64,000 nucleotides of DNA, from assembly GCF_009760405.1 (NCBI RefSeq), contig NZ_WRPP01000001.1, positions 806,001-870,000 of the forward strand. The letters are read 5' to 3'. This document shows, in pieces, positions 60,766 to 64,000 of this stretch (the stretch's first letter is position 1; each line of letters starts with the position of its first letter). The translations under genes and the position numbers were made by a program. Below the pieces are notes generated by a model. That model ran no database searches, had not been told where the DNA came from, and was given only the letters and a program-made list of their open reading frames with translations. Origin of the DNA: Nocardia terrae. Its GTDB lineage: Bacteria > Actinomycetota > Actinomycetes > Mycobacteriales > Mycobacteriaceae.

Positions 60766-61755
60766 ATGTCGGCAAGGACATTCACGGCGGCGATCTTCGC
60801 CGCGGCCGCTGTCGCGCTCTGCGCCTCGTCGGCCTCCGCGGACCCCACCACCACGACCGCCCCCGGCCCGGGCGCGGGTCTGGGTGTCGATGTGGGCGTC
60901 GGCGATGGGGGCGTCAAGGTGGGTGTCGATGTGCAGGCCGGAGTCGGCGGCAATGCCGGCGCCTCGGCCAGCCCGAGCCCTACTCCGGCGAACCCGGGGG
61001 TGCAGGTCGGCGGCGGCGTGCAAGCGGGTGGAAACACCGGCGGCGGCGTGCAGGTCGGTGGCGGCGTCCAGACCGGTGGCGATGCGCAGACCGGCGGGAA
61101 TGTCGGGGGCGGGGTCCAGGTCGGCGGGGGTGTGCAGACCGGCGGGAACGTCGGTGGTGGCGTGCAGGCCGGTGGCGATGCGCAGACCGGCGGGAATGTG
61201 GGCGGTGGCGTGCAGACCGGTGGAGGCGTGCAAACGGGCGGCGATCTCGGTGGTGGTGCGCAGGTGGGTGGCGGTGTGCAGACCGGCGGGAATGTGGGCG
61301 GCGGTGTGCAGACCGGTGGAGGCGTGCAAACGGGCGGCGATCTCGGTGGTGGTGCGCAGGTGGGTGGCGGTGTGCAGACCGGCGGAAATATCGGCGGCGG
61401 CGTGCAGGTCGGCGGTGGCGTCCAGACGGGCGGCGATCTCGGTGGTGGTGCGCAGGTCGGTGGTGGCGTGCAGACCGGCGGGAACATCGGCGGCGGTGTG
61501 CAGGTCGGCGGGAACGCGAACACCGGCGGCGACGTCCAGGGCGGCGGCCTGGGCGGCATCGACCTGGTGACCGCCGGAGCCGGCGCGGCCGGCGCGGACA
61601 CGGTGCAGGGCATGGCGATTCCGGTCGGCGCGACCACCGGCATCCCCGGTGGCACCGCGGTCACCGATCAGGTCCCGCCCGGCGGCTACGTGATCCCCAA
61701 GGGCGCACCGGAAACCGGCGCGGGCGGCATGGCGAAAGCGGTGAGCACCCAGTGA
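60766..61755 (+). CDS. Secreted glycine-rich repeat protein with C-terminal PETG motif (putative sortase partner)
   Basis: A 329-residue exported protein. ATG 60766 gives a signal peptide (ARTFTAAIFAAAAVALCASSASA, cut before DPTTTT). The middle (about 80-255) is a long series of GGGVQ(V/T)GG and GGNxGGGVQ units with a 96-base period in part. The end reads VPPGGYVIPKGAPETGAGG, then MAKAVSTQ: a PETG word like LPETG/APETG sorting signals but without a following hydrophobic span or basic tail. Its stop overlaps the GTG of the class F sortase gene (GTGA). No match to a named family was recognised. Confidence 0.82.
   Translation: MSARTFTAAIFAAAAVALCASSASADPTTTTAPGPGAGLGVDVGVGDGGVKVGVDVQAGVGGNAGASASPSPTPANPGVQVGGGVQAGGNTGGGVQVGGGVQTGGDAQTGGNVGGGVQVGGGVQTGGNVGGGVQAGGDAQTGGNVGGGVQTGGGVQTGGDLGGGAQVGGGVQTGGNVGGGVQTGGGVQTGGDLGGGAQVGGGVQTGGNIGGGVQVGGGVQTGGDLGGGAQVGGGVQTGGNIGGGVQVGGNANTGGDVQGGGLGGIDLVTAGAGAAGADTVQGMAIPVGATTGIPGGTAVTDQVPPGGYVIPKGAPETGAGGMAKAVSTQ
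61211..61402 (+). repeat. 96-bp tandem repeat within the glycine-rich gene
   Basis: The unit starting TGCAGACCGGTGGAGGCGTG at 61211 recurs at 61307 with near-identity (both followed by CAAACGGGCGGCGATCTCGG). Degenerate copies extend on both sides (about 61000-61520). The period corresponds to 32 residues, a multiple of the GGGVQTGG octet. Confidence 0.75.
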
Positions 61756-62357
61756 TCGTCCGCCGTTCCCTACTCGGCGCGGTCGCCGCCCTGGCGATCG
61801 CTTCGTCGCTGATCACCGGTTGCTCGTCCGCCGGCAGCAGCACGGCATCCACGACCAAGGCCGCGGCGACGAGCACCGCTTCGGTGAAAACCGCTGCGGC
61901 GATTACCCGTTCGACTCCGGTCTCGTTCAACATCGCCTCGATCCAGACCTCCGGATCCCTGATCGCGGTGGGCCTCAACGACGACGGCTCGGTCCAGGTC
62001 CCCGCCGACTACAAGCAGGCGGGCTGGTACCAAAAGGGCCCCGCCCCAGGCGAACAGGGCTCCGCCGTCATCCTCGGCCACGTCGACTCCTACAAGGGCG
62101 AGGGCATCTTCTTCACCCTCAAGAAGGTCAAGCCCGGCGACCTCATCGACGTCACCCGCGCCGACGGCAAAACCGCCCACTTCAAAGTCACCGACGTCCG
62201 CATGTACAAGAAATCCGAATTCCCCGACCAACTCGTCTTCGGCCCCCGAGGCGGCGCCACCCTCCAAGTAGTCACTTGCGGCGGCAATTTCGACAAGGCC
62301 GCCAAAAGCTACGAATCCAACGTCGTGGTCTTCTCCTCCCTCGACTCGGTGACCTAG
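61752..62357 (+). CDS. Class F sortase (lipoprotein-like N-terminus)
   Basis: A 201-residue class F sortase. GTG 61752 overlaps the upstream stop (GTGA). The N-terminus has IVRRSLLGAVAALAIASSL then a lipobox ITGC, so it may be lipid-anchored, whereas most sortases use a membrane helix. The core has IASIQTSGSLIAVGLNDDGSV, catalytic His in AVILGHVDSYKGEGIFF, and catalytic Cys in LQVVTCGGNFDKA, followed by YESNVVVFSS. The usual arginine shortly after the cysteine is not evident. It would anchor or process the upstream protein at the cell wall. Confidence 0.87.
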   Translation: MIVRRSLLGAVAALAIASSLITGCSSAGSSTASTTKAAATSTASVKTAAAITRSTPVSFNIASIQTSGSLIAVGLNDDGSVQVPADYKQAGWYQKGPAPGEQGSAVILGHVDSYKGEGIFFTLKKVKPGDLIDVTRADGKTAHFKVTDVRMYKKSEFPDQLVFGPRGGATLQVVTCGGNFDKAAKSYESNVVVFSSLDSVT

Positions 62358-62436
62358 CCCGTCGTCCGGTCAGCGCGGTCGGTGCCCTGACAGCGCGGGT
62401 CGGCATCGTCTTCGGTGCGCCTGTTCGACTGATAGG

Positions 62437-63927
62437 TCAGGCGGCGCCGCGCTGGTGCAGGGTCAGGGCGGCGTACAGGTCCAGGCGGCCCTGTGGGTCC
62501 AGTACTCGGCGGCCGGTGAGGGCTTCGATGCGCTCGATGCGGTAGTGGATGGTGTTCACGTGTAGGTGCATGGCTGCGCTGGTGCGGGTCCAGGAGCCGT
62601 CGTTGTTCAAGAAGCTCTGCAATGTTTCCAGGAGCTGTGCGCCCTTTTCGGCGTCGTAATCGACGATCGGGCCGATGACGGCGGTCTGGAATGCCTGGGA
62701 GACCGCGGTGGGGAGGCCCTCGAGCAGTGCGCTCAGGTTCGTCATCTCCGAGGCTGTGCAGACCCGGGTGCTCGTCGGCGGCCGCTGTTCGGCCGCATCT
62801 GCCGCGTACTGTGCGCGGGCCAAAGCTGTTGTGAGCGTGCTCGTGTCGGCGCTCGGTCCGATGCCGACCGCGAGCGCGGGGTCTTCGGCGAGCAGGGTGC
62901 GTATGGTCGCCAGGCGTTGGGTGACCGTGTCGGTGAGTCGGTGGGTGGGGGCGGTGGTGAGGCCGATGGCTTCGCCGGATCTGTTCGCGCACACCACGAA
63001 TCGGCCCGGGGTTCCCGCCAGCAGTTCGTGGACGGCGTCGACCGCCCAGGTGTCGGGTGCTCCGGGGATGCGCACGACCAGGGGCGTCAGCTTGTCGTCA
63101 GCGCCCAGGTCGAGTTCGTGCATGGTGGCCGAAATCGTCTGTGCGTCTTCGGCTTCCAGTGCGGCGAGCAATTCGGCTGTGGCAGTGGCCTGTTCGTCCA
63201 GCAGGGCCCGGTGCGTGGTGAACGCACGGGACAGCAGGGTGGCGAGTTCGTCGAGGACCGGCTGCTGCGCTCGGCTCACCACCCGGCCCGTGCGCAGGAA
63301 CCAGCCGTCGAAGGGTGAGCGCGGGGCCGGACCGACCCCGAGCCGGGTCGGGTGGGTGGCGTCGGCCGCGCCGGGGCCGCTGGCGGCGATGACGCGCCCG
63401 CTCGCGGACGCCAACTCCAGCGGCGGCAGGCCGAGGCGTTCGACCGCGGTGGCGAGCAGCTCGTCGAGCGGGGCGGCGGAGGTGATGGCCTCCCACAGCT
63501 CGTCCATCACCGTCGAGGGCAGCGCCGGGCTGTCCGATGCCCGCATGTCGGACCACAACCGCAGGTAGATGCGATCGACGATGGCCCGGAAGGTCGTCCC
63601 GCAGGGCACCGAGAACAGTGGAAGTCCGTGCCGCCGACAGGCTTCGACCAATTCCTCCGGAATACGGCCGTGCACGCCCTCGCCCGCGATCAGCGCGACC
63701 GTCCCGGCCGCCCGCGCCGCCGCCACGAATCCGCCGACCGATTCGGCATGCTGCGGCTGCCACCAGGCCAATCCGGTGAGCACGATCTCCCCGGGGGAGA
63801 GGTAGCTCGCCGGGTTTCCCACATCGACCGTGGTCACTCCGGTCACGGTGCGCCGCAGCGCCCGCCTCGGCGCCCACATGGGGGCGACACCGAGATCGGA
63901 AAGCTCCAGCACCTGTTCGACCAGCAC
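62437..63927 (-). CDS. PucR-family transcriptional regulator
   Basis: A 496-residue PucR protein with its full domain order: N-terminal PucR_1 domain (VLVEQVLELSDLGVAP to about 145, with TVDVGNPASYLSPGEIVLTG), a central GGDEF-like region with LLDEQATATAELLAALEAED, and the C-terminal HTH_30 (LLETLQSFLNNDGSWTRTSA, MHLHVNTIHYRIERIEALTG, in parts). GTG 63927 is preferred; the frame is open to TTG 63996 near the window edge. It probably controls genes to the right, outside the window. Confidence 0.9.
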   Translation of the reverse strand: MLVEQVLELSDLGVAPMWAPRRALRRTVTGVTTVDVGNPASYLSPGEIVLTGLAWWQPQHAESVGGFVAAARAAGTVALIAGEGVHGRIPEELVEACRRHGLPLFSVPCGTTFRAIVDRIYLRLWSDMRASDSPALPSTVMDELWEAITSAAPLDELLATAVERLGLPPLELASASGRVIAASGPGAADATHPTRLGVGPAPRSPFDGWFLRTGRVVSRAQQPVLDELATLLSRAFTTHRALLDEQATATAELLAALEAEDAQTISATMHELDLGADDKLTPLVVRIPGAPDTWAVDAVHELLAGTPGRFVVCANRSGEAIGLTTAPTHRLTDTVTQRLATIRTLLAEDPALAVGIGPSADTSTLTTALARAQYAADAAEQRPPTSTRVCTASEMTNLSALLEGLPTAVSQAFQTAVIGPIVDYDAEKGAQLLETLQSFLNNDGSWTRTSAAMHLHVNTIHYRIERIEALTGRRVLDPQGRLDLYAALTLHQRGAA

Positions 63928-64000
63928 TCGCCTAGCAATACCAGATGCCCGATGCCCAGCCGGAAACGCTACCTGTCGGTTTGGTTGATCATCCAAGATC

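Noticed and set aside
60678..61664. Proline/cysteine-rich open frame opposite the Gly-rich gene
   Set aside because: PPPT-type translation is the simple complement of the GGT/GGC repeats; no signal sequence or ribosome site.

Overview
The window is high-GC DNA from an actinomycete of the Mycobacteriales, most likely Nocardia or a close relative. The evidence is a mycolyltransferase/antigen 85-like C-terminus at the left edge, GTG and TTG starts, SerB with two ACT domains, a class Ib NrdF, a putative methylglucose lipopolysaccharide (MGLP) cluster, an ESX-type EspC-like gene, and gene order recalled from the Mycobacterium tuberculosis Rv3026c-Rv3048c block. The assignment comes from reading families and order; no search was run.

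Layout. 1-8.2 kb: end of a mycolyltransferase-like gene, a secreted lipase, a PucR-type regulator divergent from a DJ-1/PfpI protein, a histidine phosphatase, an MFS transporter and an OmpR/histidine kinase pair. 8.2-25.9 kb is mostly conserved backbone: mgtE with a structured leader, nrdF behind two NrdR-like boxes, a DUF6585 protein, a FecB-like lipoprotein, ctaD, a ClC channel, a nitronate monooxygenase-like protein, serB, a chagasin-like lipoprotein, a Pth2-like hydrolase, an ABC ATPase, a NUDIX hydrolase, enoyl-CoA hydratase and a methyltransferase.

25.9-44.3 kb holds homologues of the Rv3030-Rv3037c MGLP region (methyltransferases, a hexapeptide acyltransferase, a beta-propeller lipoprotein, GH57, a GT4-type glucosyltransferase) followed by the two electron-transfer flavoprotein genes. 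Accessory DNA interrupts this block twice. At 27.2-30.6 kb there is a decayed SDR gene, an F420-type PPOX protein with a propeller lipoprotein, and three MarR-like regulators. At 32.8-38.8 kb there is a type VII secretion-type three-gene operon with a frameshift, a cupin, an Rpn-like nuclease homologue with EGL repeats, and a serine hydrolase under a KstR-like palindrome.

44.3-64 kb: a small secreted protein, a flavin monooxygenase divergent from a CGNR regulator, an APH(6)-like kinase, LysR divergent from ndh, a PadR plus DrrAB-type ABC exporter operon, an SDR, a QueA-like protein, an OlsB/PlsC-type acyltransferase pair (ornithine lipid synthesis is inferred), a putative copper operon (DUF6153 plus multicopper oxidase) with a RicR/CsoR-like site, small enzymes, a glycine-rich repeat protein coupled to a class F sortase, and a second PucR-type regulator at the right edge.

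The most unusual items are the sortase plus PETG repeat-protein pair, the secreted EspC-like/large protein/lipoprotein operon, a roughly 61-bp double-hairpin repeat that sits in frame inside a methyltransferase gene and recurs at 57.1 kb, and the KstR-like esterase flanked by degenerate copies of the neighbouring glycosyltransferase 3' end. I saw no tRNA, rRNA, CRISPR array or intact insertion sequence.
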